64,000 nt of DNA. Source: Zanthoxylum bungeanum (Eukaryota > Streptophyta > Magnoliopsida > Sapindales > Rutaceae). A model generated the notes under the pieces. That model did not search any database, was not told the origin of the DNA, and saw only the letters and a program-made list of their open reading frames with translations. Positions 13,260-27,500 of this stretch are shown piece after piece. The DNA is taken from positions 363,862 through 427,861 of the forward strand of contig SKCR01036770.1 of assembly GCA_019454045.1 (NCBI GenBank). The letters are read 5' to 3'. The translations under genes were made by a program, and so were the position numbers. The stretch's first letter is position 1. Every line of letters begins with the position of its first letter.

Positions 13260-15094
13260 CTATATTCTTAGGATCTATTGTCATTCCTACAACTCTTTGA
13301 TGGTATTTTAAGAGAGGCTCTATTGAAAATACCTTCTCAATATTTCTGTATTCCAGGGCTTCTTGAGTCGGGTGTCGTCCAGCTATTCCAAGTGATAGAT
13401 CTGATGACCTCGGTAACCCTATAAAATCATTCCTATCTGGCTCGCAATGAGCCTTCTTCGGGCTTTCTTGTATTCAAGATTACCTGCCTCAGGACCAAGT
13501 CTTCGGGACAAAAGGTTCGTACCCGGACCCTCTTGTTATAGAAACGGGTCATCCTTTTGCCGATATGCTGCCATATTGAGCGTCGACCTCTCTCTCTTCT
13601 CCCCAACCAGATCAAGGTGGTGCTTGAGGAGGATTTTGTTCCATCCTTCAAAATGCTGGACTCGATGGGTCGTCATCCTAATCTCTGTAGGAACCACTAT
13701 CTCACATCTGTAAGCCAATGAGAAATGAGTTTCTCATGTGAAGTCTTTGTAGGCCGTCCGATGTACCTATAGTACGTCTGGCAGTTCTTTAACCCATAAG
13801 CATTTACATTACCCGAGCATCGCCTTCAGATTATTCTTGATGGTCTTGTTCGCCACTTCTACCTGTCCTTTCGACTTTGGATGAGCAGGTAATGCAAATT
13901 TCAGGGTAATTTGGAGATCTTCATATAGCTTCTTCTAGCTCGTACTGTCAAACTGCTTCCCATTATCTGTGATGATGGCCTTGGGAATCTTGAATCGGCA
14001 CACAATATTTTTCTTTACAAAATCTATGGCTTGTTTCTCGGTTATAATGGACAGTGGCTCGGCCACTACCCACTTGGTGAAATAGTCAATTGTTACAATT
14101 GTAATTTTAGCGTGTCCCCGACCCGTAGGCATAGGTCCAATAAGATCCAAACCCCACTGGGAAAATGGTCAAAGTCTTGACATGGTGGTCAGTCGCTCGG
14201 GTAGTTGGTGAGGCACATTAACATTCATTTGACACCCATCACATGCTCGGGACACTCTGACTCCATCCTAATGCATTGTTGGCCAGAAAACACCATGCAT
14301 GAGTACTTTTTGGGCAATTGATTTCCCACCAGAATGTCTCCCACATATTCTTTCGTGAATTTCTCAAAGCACGTAATTTGCCTTATCGGGCCCAAAAGAT
14401 ATAGCATCGTGCAGCCCCTTCTATACAACACCTTATCTATCAGGTAAAAACATGCACTCTGATACTTTAACCTCCTCGCCTTTTTCCGGTCCCCCGATAA
14501 GTCCCTCGACTTTAAGTGTCTTGATCGAGTCCATCTAGGGCGGTTTATCTCTAACTTCCGCCTCCACCATGCTCGGTTCTTCTACGTTTTTGGCTCTATA
14601 ATCTCCAATGGGATAATCTGAGGAATCTTTGATTTGATAGATGACGCCAACCGAGTTAATGAATCTACCTGCTGATTATTTTCTCGACCGACCTACTCGA
14701 AGGTCACACTCCTCATCCATTCGACCAATTTTTCAGCTCCATGAGGTAAGCTATCATATAGGGCTTTCTTGCCTGGAACCCATCATTCAACTGTTGAACA
14801 GCTAGTTGGGAGTCACTCTTTACTATTACATCTTATACCAACCATCTCACAAAGCCTTAGCTCAGCCAGGATGGCTTCATACTCAGCCTCATTATTGGTT
14901 GCCACAAACGCAAACCTTAGTGCATAACTCAGCTCCGCACCCTCTTCATTTCAAAGAATGATACCAGCCCCGCACACTTGCGGGCTAACCGACCCATCAA
15001 CAAACAGTTCCCACTTCTCTTCCCTAATTGTCATTACTTGGGGCCCAATAAATTCTGCTACAAAGTCAGTCAGAGCTTGCTCTTTGATTGACAC
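13260..15094 (-). pseudogene. gypsy pol, second RNase H and integrase part
   Basis: Read on minus from 15094. An RNase H-like segment has KWELFVDGS and, further on, TNNEAEYEAILAEL (about 15030-14840). Then come a decayed integrase zinc-binding region (14431-14225) and an integrase core piece (14150-13935) with DYFTKWVVAEPL and a TDNGKQFD motif. The C-terminal part includes NKRVRVRTFCPEDLVL near 13560-13510. Several stops and shifts break it. The doubled RNase H is the main evidence for Tat-type affinity. Confidence 0.82.
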
Positions 15095-17689
15095 TGTTAG
15101 GGTTGGTGCTCGGAGTGCCAATCTAAATCATATTTATATCCGATTCATGAATACGAACAATTATTTTTTCCATAATATTACTTATTTATGGTAATACTTC
15201 TTGCTTTTATATACATATTCGACCTAATTACGATTAGACTGAAACTAAATATGATTTAGTGATATGCATATATTAGACAAAGACCCGATAATATATAATG
15301 TAGTGCACAGTTACAAAGCAATTTGTAATTGACATTGGGAAGTGTCACTACCAGAAGTATATTATCAAATAAAGTTTCTGGTCAAGATTTTCTAACAAAT
15401 GTCGGTTAGTAAAATCTGTTGAGACCAGTACACGTCGTATATCGAGACTTGGTCTGATGGTTTATCCCAATGAACCATGAGTCTGGGGAGACTCGAATAG
15501 ACATGTAGGTGTTTATATTGGATAAATATTGAACGACTCACCAAATATTTCCTAATAGATGGTACACCAACGTCAATAGGAATCTTCTCAAGTGAGCATA
15601 GTGGTCCTTCGACTTGAGATATCACTGTGGATGTATAAGGTATCATTCAAACTTTGATGGCAGTCATGTCACCGATCTATTTAGATCAGACCTCCGTCTG
15701 TTCGTTGGGTGTGGACTAATCCTCAGGATATCCTTGCGTATCAAGATATGATCCGTCAGTTCTGTGTACAGAGCATAGGTATTCAATGTGCAATTAGCAA
15801 TCTGTTAAATCCATGGGCTCGTGGTACACTGTAGAAGTAAGTTATAAGTGTTATTAAGAGATTGCTAATATAATCGTCGACGGGATTATACCTATACAGA
15901 TTTGACATTTTTATCTATATTTATGGGATAATCTGAATACCTGTGATGGATGGATTATATGTATGTGATAACCTCGACCTGTATGATTCAGCGAGTTTAT
16001 CCGTGGTCGTCATAATTTACGGGTGGGTAGATTATGGACACGAAATTGGATTTTGTGACGGATATGTCTGAATCTAGAGAGTCTCACTAATGAAACATAC
16101 TCGTAGAGCACTAGGGCAACTATTATAAATAATATTGATTATTTATAAATCGTTTAACGGTTAAACGAAAAATGAATGCTTAAAGGGTTACTCGGCCTTT
16201 TTCTAATTAGTGTGTATTTAGATTAAATACTTGATTTTATTAAATTCACATTAATTGTTTGTCAAATAAAGCATTTGACATGTGTTCCAAATATAAGTAT
16301 TATGGAATATTTAATGTAAATATGATACATGTATTTAGATATTTGTATTAAGTAATTGTCTAATTATTTAATTGTTAAATAATTAGAATTATTTAATATT
16401 TTTATCCTTATCATTATTATGCTTTTAAATGGCTAATTTTGATTGGTGCACATGTATTTTTTCTTTTTGAAAATGGTAGCTTTTTTGACTTTAAATTCTT
16501 TTAATTTGATTAAAAATTTGAAAAATCAAAAATTACCATTTTAACCTTGTCAAAGTCGTCCAACCCTAGATATAAATGTTATATTTTTTCATTTGCTTCA
16601 ATTTGATAACCTAAGCCTCCAAAAATATCACAAAGAAAGGTTGAGAGAAAAAGAAGGAAATGAAGAAGATTTGAAGAAAACTTGAATCAAAATAAGTTTT
16701 TTCAATTCCTTTTCAACTAGAAAAATATTTCTAGGGTTCCAAGCTTTAACATATGATGTATGAATTTTTCTCTACTACTTTTTGTATGTGATATTGGTGT
16801 TGGAAGCTTAAATGAAAGATGTTAGCATGCATGTTAAGAAAGAATGCTTATAAAGTGTTATTAAGCTTTTTTTTAATCATTAGATGATTTGGTTGTCATT
16901 CTAGAGTTGCTTAGCCACTCATAAATGACCTAGAATTATTCTTGAGTTGTTTCATGGTGGTGAAACTTGTTTGGTGTGGTAAGGATTGAATTAAAGTATT
17001 GAATTTGTTTAATTTGGTGTAATTTGTCAATTTATAGAAATTATAAAATTAGGGTTCATAACCCTTTCCAAATTTGGGGCTTTTCATATATGTATTGTAA
17101 TTTGATGTATATATGATGTGTATTAAATTTGGGATTGATTGGATTTGATCTTGACATATTTTGAACTAAAAATGACCCAATTACAAATCCTAGAAAATTA
17201 AGTGACCTCTCGGTAATTTGGGAAAAATTATTTTCTTGAATTTCAATTTGTATTTTCATGTATAAGACATGTATAAATAATTTTGGTAGTGATTTGGAAT
17301 CATCTAATTATGTATTTGACAAATTAGGACTAAAATGATCAAAATGCAAAGTTTAGGGGCATTTCCGTAATTACGGAAAAATCTGTAAAAATTTTCAGAT
17401 TTCTGTTTTAATGTATATTTGATGTACAAATCATTTTGGTTGTGATTGGAAATCACCTAAGCTTGTTTTGAACAACTTAGGACTAAAATGATTAAAATGG
17501 AAAGTTTTTGGGTTGTATGGTAATTTACTGAAATTATGATTTCTAGGTTAAAAATTTATGTTTTTGAGTATTGAGTGATTAAAATAAATAAGTTTACTTT
17601 AATTACCCAAGAAAAATTAAGGAAATGGGAAAATTTGATTTTCCCGCATTTCGCTGCATAACCCATGTATTTTGCCTAAAACCCCAACA
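15095..17689 (+). repeat. Solo LTR (2.6 kb) in gypsy RNase H region, TSD GACAC
   Basis: It begins TGTTAGGGTTGGTGCTC and ends ACCCCAACA, flanked by GACAC at 15090-15094 and 17690-17694. It is the reverse-complement relative of the LTRs at 21945-24526 and 28723-31327, of similar length (2595 against 2582 and 2605). No internal domain or second copy is adjacent, so it is a solo LTR left by LTR-LTR recombination. The junctions fall inside the gypsy frame. Confidence 0.92.
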
Positions 17690-17734
17690 GACACTCGGGG
17701 TAGGTATGATATATCATACTCGCTAAGTTCTACT
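17690..17734 (-). pseudogene. 45-bp bridge of gypsy pol between two solo LTRs
   Basis: On the minus strand it encodes VELSEYDISYLPR-type sequence that follows RNase H in Tat-like elements. It includes one copy each of the TSDs GACAC (left) and CTACT (right). It links the gypsy parts at 31620 and 15094. Confidence 0.85.
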
Positions 17735-19039
17735 TGTTGGAGTTGATGCTTGAAGCGCTGATCTGAATAATATATAGTACATTATATTTTATTATTTATT
17801 AATAAAATACATACATTTTCATTTCAAACTTTATTAATGATAATGTCATTATGCATATTTGATGAATATATATGCTAAGAATGACATCGATCCTAGAATA
17901 ATCATTTAGTAATACTGGACACTGGGTGGTCCGATATTGGGATAATATTACTGTTACTATTATAAACTATTCTTAAAGTAAATATTCATAGTCATTGGTT
18001 TTGGAATACGGTCGAATTCCTATAACCGAGAAGACAAGCACATGCAATATATTGGAATTGGAGTTCCAATGGTTTAACTCGATGTACCATGAGCACGGGA
18101 AGCTCTTATAGACATGTGGGTATTTGTTGGAGTGAATAATGAATATATCATAGGTGATTCCTAATAGTTAGAAGTGCACACCACCGTCAATAGGATTCTC
18201 CTCGAGTCAAGTAGCATATGTGATTGACCGGCGTAATCACACACGTATAACGCAAGCGCACGTATCGTTCAAGTAGTATAAAAATATCGATCACACGAGG
18301 ACTTAATTTCTACTGTTGTTATTAATTATTAATACTATTTATTTACAAGTATCTAATTAAAGGCAGAAAGTATTGATTGCTTTTGGTTGGTTGAATGTGG
18401 ATTTGCTAAATAAATAAATAAAAACACAAAAGAAAATACTGAGGAAAATAAATAAAAGACACAAATATTTAGGGTTGTGACTCGACACAATATTATTCTA
18501 ATGATAAATTGATTTTCTTATATATGTGTAATCATTCATTTTGCTAACCTGGAACATGAAGATATGCAAAAGCCTCTATCGATGGTCAGGTGCAAACACC
18601 CAAATAACCTAATTAATCATATGTCTATGTTAACCAAGTTACCTGAATTCATTAAGTTCAAGTTCCAATAGTGGCTACCCCCACCCGACAGGTATATGTC
18701 TATCATGTAAGGAAATCTATTAAAGGGTTATATATCCTCAAGAAAGATCGTGGGCTATTGAATCTAAGGCTGAAACCTAAAATCTCTTCGTCAAGTTCAT
18801 TTTAAGTTTACCACATCAATCTTATTGGTGATAAGACAACAAGAAGCATTAAGCTTAAGACTCAATAAACAAACTAAAGAATTACCCAATATATAATTAA
18901 ATCAATTATTAAGTATGTGAATATTGTGTTTCATCACTTCACTAGAATAAAAATAAAATAGAGGGGGTTATGGGATCCATCTTTACTAATTCTAATTTAG
19001 AAATCTCCCTTATTATAATATAGAAATTATCAGTGATAT

Positions 19040-19235
19040 TACCAACCGACCATACAGGCGGTATCCTCATTAAGTCAGATTTTCAATTAAGTCCAATCGA
19101 CCATAAAGGCGGTGTTATTATTTGTCCATAAACCAGCCATATAGGCGGTAATCATCTGTCACCTAAAGACCGGCCATATAGGCGGTGTAACATTATGTCA
19201 AATAGATAAAACTAGCAATTAAGGCGGTATGACTT
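19040..19235 (+). repeat. Degenerate repeats around AGGCGGT
   Basis: Five units spaced about 40 bp end in AGGCGGT, most preceded by CCGACCATA or CCGGCCATAT. They lie inside the 1.88-kb LTR-like unit, between two AT-rich arms. Confidence 0.75.
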
Positions 19236-19545
19236 TTAGTTTTAATTATAATTTCCATATTATAATTAAGGGAGATTAATCTAAACTAAAATAATAAAAG
19301 CTTCACCCTTCCCCCAGCGGAAATTTAACTACTACACATAAAATAAAATAAAATAAAATAAACTACTACTATTACTGAAAATAAAAATGCATAATTAAAA
19401 TACTGAAAATAAATACAAACAAGATGCAATCCTTAAATTCCTTACAAAAACCTAAGGAAATCAAGAGATTTACAAATGAAATGGTTTGGTATTTATAGAA
19501 AAATCTAAAGGCTTCCACCAATTTCTCCACCAATTGCTCCACCAA

Positions 19546-19629
19546 AATGGCACCAAAAATGGTATCAAACATGACACCAAACATGGCACCAAACATGGCA
19601 CCAAACATGGCACAAAACATGGCACCAAA
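19546..19629 (+). repeat. 12-bp minisatellite (ATGGCACCAAAC)n
   Basis: About seven units of ATGGCACCAAAC with single-base variants, followed by a poly-T run. The apparent MFGAMFGAMFG reading frame is only the translation of this repeat. Confidence 0.9.
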
Positions 19630-21944
19630 TCCTCCTTTGACAATTTTTTTTTTTTTTTTTTACTTTGAAAATGATTTTAATAATTACACATAACACACTT
19701 ATGGATGTTTCATCAATTTCGATCATGAAATCTTCAGAATTCGAAATTATTTTGTTCTTCAAAGTTGTAGATCTTTGAGTTTTATTTAATCTAAAACTTG
19801 AATCATCTCAATCCGATATCGGAGTAAAACATTATGGCTAAAATACGACAATTGCACAAAGTTGGAATTTGTGAAATTGTACTTCGCCATTTCAAGTTTC
19901 CAATCTCCAAAATCAAAATGTCAAGTCCTATTTTTTCCCTTATTTGTTCCACATTTCGTCCTAAATGATTCCATTGAGTCCCAATTTTATTTTATCTGCA
20001 AAATAAACTAAAACACATCAAAAAGTTCATCAAACCCGAGAAACTAAATAAAATATTAGGTAAAATGGGCAGTAAATAGTGATATATTTTCCGCTCATCA
20101 GTGATCTTTTAACTATATGATAGCATTGGTTTTGTGTGAGATCATCCACACTTTGATGTCATGTATGTCAGAAACCTTTCATGGTATGGCCTCTAGATGT
20201 TCGTTAGGTGTGGACCGATGCACTCGTTAATCAAGTACATTACAAGATAGAATTTGTCGGCCCGTATGTGTAACATAAGGGGTTTAGGTATCCATGCGAG
20301 TAATTCACAATTTTTAAAGAATTTGGCACCAAAATCGATCACTATGGTGGATCGTTTTTATCATAAATGGTTTATGATTAAGTTGTAAAGAATCGTGGAC
20401 GTGTCGACATGAGATGTGTATCTTGAAAACTTGACGGTTTATTCTATGTTTCCTAAGCACAAATCTGAAAGCCTAAGACACATGGATTGTTAAACATAGG
20501 TGATGACCTCGACTTGTATAGTTCTGAAAGGTCGTTCGTGTTCTTCACGAATTCGGAGGTGGCCGAATTGCGTATATATTAGCTAAGCTTATATGATGAA
20601 CATGTCTGAACTTAGAGAGTCCTAATATGAAGTGTACTCGTTGAGCACTTGGGCAGCTGATTAATTTTGATAAAAGATAATATTTGATATTGTAATTATC
20701 AACAAGATAATCAAGTTTTATTGGATAACAATGATTATTTACTTTTACCTAATTGGATTAATTCAAGATTTACACAATAACTTAATTGTAAATTCATAAA
20801 TATCTCATTTGAGGATATTTTGGTAATTACAAACATGTAATTATAGATATTTTTGGCTTGATTTAATTGGATTAAATCAATGTGGCATACATTGAATTGA
20901 TCCATTTGTTAATTTTTATCTTGATTTAATTGGATTAAATCAAAGTGGTAGACAAAGGTAATTAGTCACACCTAATTATTCATATTTGGACAAATTGAAT
21001 TAAGCTCACCTAAAAGTTGATTAAAACTTTTATTAATTAAAAATTGTCTAAGTTTTGCTATAAATAAAAATCTTGAGGAAGGTTTTAATTAAGCTTAAGC
21101 AAAGCAAAATAAGCTTGAGAATGCTAAGCTAAATACAAGTAATTCTTAGAGAAATTAGCCTAAGTAAGAGAAGTGTTTAGAGATGCTTTGGAATATCTCT
21201 ACAACATTTCATCTAGGAGAAATCAAGATTGGATCTTGGAGTGAAACTTGCTTGCATTGGAATTAAGATTGGATCTTGGAGTGAAGCTTGTTAAATCGTG
21301 GAAGTTCTCCAACAATTTCAACAAGGAGAATGAGATTAGATTTTTGTATCAAGCTTACTAGGTAATGTTTGATATTCTCATAAGCTATGTTTTTCATTAG
21401 TAAGACATATAGTGATGAATTATGTATTGGATGCATAATTACATAGCTTAAAGTTGAAATTAGGCTAATGAATTGTGTTATGATGTTTTGGAAGTATAAA
21501 CATAATATGCTTGTAATTGGGTCAAAGATGTTCATGTAGGACATGTAATAATTAATTAGAGTTTGGAACTCTATATTAAAGCTTAAAGATATGGCTACCA
21601 TTATAGAATCACTTGACCATATTTGGGTGAACTAGAATTATTCATGAGACATTTCATAGTGGGATTCTAAACTGGTTTGTGTTTTGATTCAAACAAATGC
21701 ATATATGTTTTAGAATATATGTAGGTTAGTTGTATAATATGTGTTGACAGTGGTTATGATGCTAAAATTGGATTTTAGGTGTATTTGAAGTATTAGGAAA
21801 AAATTGGAAGTGTTTAGTATTGGTTTGAATTAGAAATTGCTCACTGCCTAGAGCAGTGTCGCGACTCTACCTCTCCAGCATCGCGACACCGAGCATCAGA
21901 CCTAGGCACGTCGAGACGCTCACCCTTCCGCGTCGCGATGTCGA

Positions 21945-24526
21945 TGTTGGGGTTTTAAGGGGGAATATCGGTAACGCAGCGGAATCGCGGAAAATCAAAA
22001 TTTTCCGATTTCAAAACTTTTTTCTCGGATCAATCAAATAAACTTATTTATTTAATTATCCAATTATCAAATTCTGAAAAATTACACAAGAGATCAAATT
22101 TCTTGGTAATTACCGAATTGCCCCAAAATTTTGTAAATTGATCATTTTAGTCCAAAATTTGTCAAATACAATTTTGGATGATTCTAAATCAATTATAAAA
22201 TGTTTTTCAACACATCTAATGCATCAAAATCAGATTTCACACAAATTCCCAATTTTTCTGAAATTGCCGAGAGCACCCCCAATTTTCAATTTTTTGCAAT
22301 TTGGTCCTTTTGTTCAAAAACAAGCCAAGATCAAATCCAATTAACCCAAAATTTTACATGCATCATATTCATACCATAATACATCACATATATGAAAATC
22401 CTCAAATTTGGAGAAGGTTATGAACCCTAATTTTTCAATTTCATCAAATTGTCCAATTTTACCAAATCTTTAATATCCAACACTTTAATCCATTCAATAC
22501 TTCACCAATCTAGCCTCACCACTTTGAAACAAATCTAGAACAATTCTAGGTCACCAAGGAGTGGCTTACCAACTCTAGAATGACAACTTGATTTTCTAAA
22601 ATCAAAAGTAAAGCTTTGAATAATTTCAAGCTTACTTACATCAGCTTCAATCTTTCATCAAAGTTCACAACCATATAAACACAAACTATAAGAGTAGAGA
22701 TAACATCAAAGCATCACAAAATAAGCTAAGCATATTAGAAACATTTTCTATGTTGAAGACTTTAAAGAAAAACTTACAAAAACAAGATTTTTCCAAGCTT
22801 TCTTCTTTAGCCTCCAAGCCTTTTCTCTCAACTTCTTTTATGTTTATTTTGTATCAAATGAACTTCTTAAACCCTAAAATGAAATGAAACAATATATACT
22901 TCACCAAAATAGCCCTTGGCCGAAATTGTGAGAGAAAAAATAAAAATCTAGATATTTTACTTTTGTTTCATTTAAAGGTTTATCAACTTGTTTTAACTTT
23001 TATCATTACACTTTAATGATTCCAACAAGTCAACAATGGCAAATTAAAAATATAACACTTATATTAATAAGTCATGGCCGAAAATTACAAAAATAAAAAG
23101 GAAATAGATATTTTCAATTTTAACAATTAAAACAAATCCAAGGAAGTCAAATTCAATTTGACAACCTTTTCCTTTAATGTAAAGTCAAACATTTACACTT
23201 ATAATCATTTCCTAACTTTATCATTTGATAAGATATTTATATTTTAATTATATTAATCATTTAACAATTAAATAATTAAATAATTAATTAAATACAAATA
23301 TCTCAAATATATGTATTATATTTACTTTAAATATCTCAAATACATATATTAATGATATATGTCAAATACCTTTATTTGACAATTTATTATGTGTATTTAA
23401 TAATATCATATATTAAATACAAATACACATTAATTAGGAAATGACGGTTCGGCCACGTTAAAATGATTTATAAATAATCAACATTATTCATAAAAGTTGC
23501 CCTAGTGCTCTACGAGTATATTTCATTAGTGAGACTCTCTAGATTCAGGTATATCCGTCACAAAATCCAATTTCGTGTCAATAATTTACCCACCCGTAAA
23601 TTATTACGACCACAGATAAACTAGCTGAATCATACAGGTCGAGGTCATTGCATACGTATAATCCGTCCGTCACAGGTATCCGGATAATCCCAGAGATATA
23701 GATGTAAAAGTCAAATCTCTATAGGTATTATCTCGTCGATGTATCTATTAGAAATCTCGAAATAAAATTCGGAACTTACTTCCAAAGTTTACTGTGGCCA
23801 CAGATTTAAAAGACTGCTAATCATATATGGACTACCTATGCTCTGTACACAGAACTGACGGATCCTATCTTGATACACACAGGATATCCTGAGGATCGGT
23901 CCACCACCCAACGAACAGGCGGAGGTCTGATCTAAATAGATCGGTGACGTGACTGTCATCTAAGTGTGGAGGATGTCTCATACATCCACAGTGGTATCTC
24001 AAGTCGAAGGACCACTATGCTACTCAACCCGAGAAGATTCTTATTGACGTTGGTGTACCATCCATTAAGAATCTTCGGTGAGTCGTTCAGTGTTTATCCA
24101 CTATAAACACCTACACGTCTATACGAGTCTCCCTAGACTCATGGTTCATTGGGATAAACCATCGGACCAAGTCGATCTCGATATACGACATGTACTGGTC
24201 TCAACAGATTTGACTAACCGACCCGTGTTAGTGAATCTTGACCAGGAACTATATTTGATAATATACATTTAGCAGTGACACTTCCCAATGTCAATTACAA
24301 ACTAGCTTTGTAACTGTGTACTGCATTATATATTATCGGGCATTTGTCTAATATATACATATCACTAACAACATTTAGTTTCAATCTAATCGTAATCAGA
24401 TCGAATACGTATATAAAAACAAGAGGTGCAACCATAAATAAGTAATATTATGGAAAAGGGATGTTCGTATTCATGAATCAGACATAAATACGGTCCGGAT
24501 TGGCGCTCTGAGCACCAACCCCAACA
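21945..24526 (-). repeat. 3' LTR of the 21945-31327 element
   Basis: Plus-strand ends TGTTGGGGTTTTAAGG...CACCAACCCCAACA. Near-identical to 28723-31327 and related to the solo LTR at 15095-17689 in reverse complement. Confidence 0.92.
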
Positions 24527-27500
24527 ATTTCTCCCACTTGCTCTAGTGCCAATCCACGGTATCATATACACATCTCAATGTGTATCGTATACTCATGGCT
24601 CTCAAAAGCTCACCTAGCACTTAAGAGGTAGGCAACAAGAAGTAGGTCCGCTATTACATATTGAGTTTGTCAAACAAACTCCATCGTTTCCCATAGTCAG
24701 CATCATTCATATTTTGTAGAATCTAAATTATACATTAATATGAATGAGACGCTACATCAGTATTGTGCTACAGCTACTGAGTTGTCCAAGTATTCAGGGA
24801 TCAAATCCAAAATACTATGTGGACAACCGCAAGCATAACACCAATATAAAACTTCTAATTTATAAGGTCACTATGCAACTTCATAAGTCAATACTTCATA
24901 AGTTGCATCTAATTCCACTAAATAGTAGAATCTTTCGTGACACTCCCACTGCATCTTTTGTGACTCTTTATGACGTAGACTGTCTAACGTCATAATTAGT
25001 CTCAAAACTAATATGACCCTATTGGTTGCAGAATGTATTCTCCATGAATTAGAAACTCGTTCTTAATATCTCAAAGATCACAAAGAACGTGTTTCAAGAT
25101 CCATCCTATGGTCTATAGGATATCAAAATAACTCGTAACAATTACGATTAAATCGATATCTACAATCGCACATTATAAAGTATTTATTATGTCATCATCA
25201 AATGATACATAAGATTGATTAGACATTCTAATCAATATCTCTTTCGAAAAAGGAATCATCATTTACGAAAGATGAATACTTTATATAAGACACACATAAC
25301 TGTCCAACAGTTATACTAACTGTCATACAGATAGCCTAGTTATGTCCTTTATTAGATCATATCTAATGCACGACTAATAGGAGTATCTCACAAGTCTCCA
25401 AGTTTATATCATATATAAAACTTTATATCAAATATAACAGAGACTACTCCCACTGCTTTCACGGAGTAAAGAAGACTTAGGTAAATCTTTTACCTTACAA
25501 ACATCTCATTATTACTATAATAATGATAATGTTGTTAGTAGGATATATACACTAGAAAGTAATTTGTACGCTCCCACTAACCCTTCAATCACATATGTAT
25601 TCTCTATACTTTGACAAGATCAGACAATCTGACTGATATCAAAAATAGAGAATACGGATTTCCGGAAGACTTATCCGAGTCTACAATAGGCTCTATAAGC
25701 TAGCACACTAAACTACGATCTCAGCAGAACACAAACTCTAGGGCCATTCCAGAATGAACTCTTCAAACAAAGAAATCACAACTGATCTCTTATCTGAATA
25801 AGTCATTCAAAAATGCCACTTTGCATTCTTTAGCTAAAATGTACAGTTTAATATCAACATTAACCAATATATCTTTAATTGTTCAATTAGTGTGACTAGA
25901 GACAAGTTTCCTCAGAAATCTACAATAGATTGCTGAGTATAACTTTTCTCACTGTCATACTATAAAGGTCAAACCTTTAATAAGCTCACACTGCTTTCGT
26001 TGCGCAAACAATTAGCACATATCATGAACTAATTCATAATGAAAGCTTAATCAAGTTCAAAACTTGATCGTAGTAAGCTATGAACAATCTTAGATCTATG
26101 GTTCAATGGTGAACTTCCAGAATCGATATCAAATATCGCTTCCATTATAAGTTATAGGATAATTTTCTTCAATAAGAAAACAACAAAACCATTAAGTATC
26201 AAATACTCGTAAATGATTCTGTTATCCTATTGGACTTGTACAGAAGATGTATAAGGGTTGTTTCATCTTATTAATTACGTAGTTCCAATTATAGTTTATC
26301 ATTCTCACATTTGACTTCAATAAGTCAAGTCTTTTTTACAATAATTAACATCTGATGTTACACACCAAGTAATAAAACGATTTTATTACTTAGGATCGTA
26401 GGAAAGATATTTTATTAAATAGAATACAATATTCTATAAAATAGAATAAATGATAAACTTTTACTTATACCTCCGAGGTGTAAGTAATTTCCATTATATA
26501 ACTATTATATAAATAGAAAGATTCAAATCTCAAACTTTTCAAGATTCGGATTTTCTACCTATACATATCATATATGCAACTGTGGAAATTAATGGAACCT
26601 AAATTAAAAGGATGAACTAGTGTTACTGGAGCATATCCCCAATAGTATTGAAACTAATTTGTTAACATTCAATATCAAATGAATCAAATCATATAAGATT
26701 TGACTGCTCCCACTACTCAATTCCATCAAGATGGAATCGTGGAAGAATAATATTGAATAAGAATCATATTCACTGAATAACTTTAGAACTAATTGCTTTA
26801 AATTCATATGTTTGATCGTATCAAAGATCTTTAAACAGTTCAAAGACATTTAATGAATTTTAAGGATAGAGTTCTCATAAAACTTCAGATTGAATATATT
26901 TGAACAAGTCAAAAATATTCAACCTACGTTTCATCAGAACAGATTGAAAGTTCTTGATCATTTCAAGACGTTCAATATGTGTTCTTTCAGAAACACGTAA
27001 CTAAGTTATGACAATTCATAAACTAAGTTACGAAGTAAAGAAAACTACCTTAAGCAATTACAATTCATTAAACTACATACATCTAATGTATCAGTTTAAT
27101 AAATCTGGTGGTCCAATGACAATCATTGGTTAAACGAGATCTTAATCACCTTCCGAATACAATATTCATTAAATGGATAAGGATATGTGGTGTGATCTCG
27201 TATCAAACCATCCTTTACCATACGGAATAAGCATCCAATGCTTAAGTGATAAAATCTCATAAAGCACCGTTCTAAATTATTTATTTTACCGAATAATTTT
27301 TCTTAATGTTTATCTCTACGTCAATGACACTACTAGTTATATTTAAAATATATAACAATTGTTTATAAAGAACAAGTAACTATCCAATAGTCGCAAGTTC
27401 CGATATCAAATATCAAAACAATCGTTAACTAATATTTTAAATAACTAGACGGGAGATCTGGTATCCAATACCTATAGTTGTAGTATTGTGAAAATCGATA

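Larger units (their letters stand above)
18225..20100. repeat. 1.88-kb LTR-like unit, probable gypsy solo LTR, TSD GTGAT
   Basis: Starts TGACCGGCGTAATCACACACG, ends CCGCTCATCA, flanked by GTGAT at 18220-18224 and 20101-20105. The uninterrupted target is visible in the homologous LTR near 12475. No reading frame codes for a known protein. The start (…ACGCAAGCGCACGTATCGTTC) and end resemble LTRs of large Tat/Athila gypsy elements; that is recalled resemblance only. It could also be a small non-autonomous element. Confidence 0.82.

Noticed and set aside
19372..19668. Frames with repeated MFGA or TKHG residues
   Set aside because: Translation of the 12-bp minisatellite.
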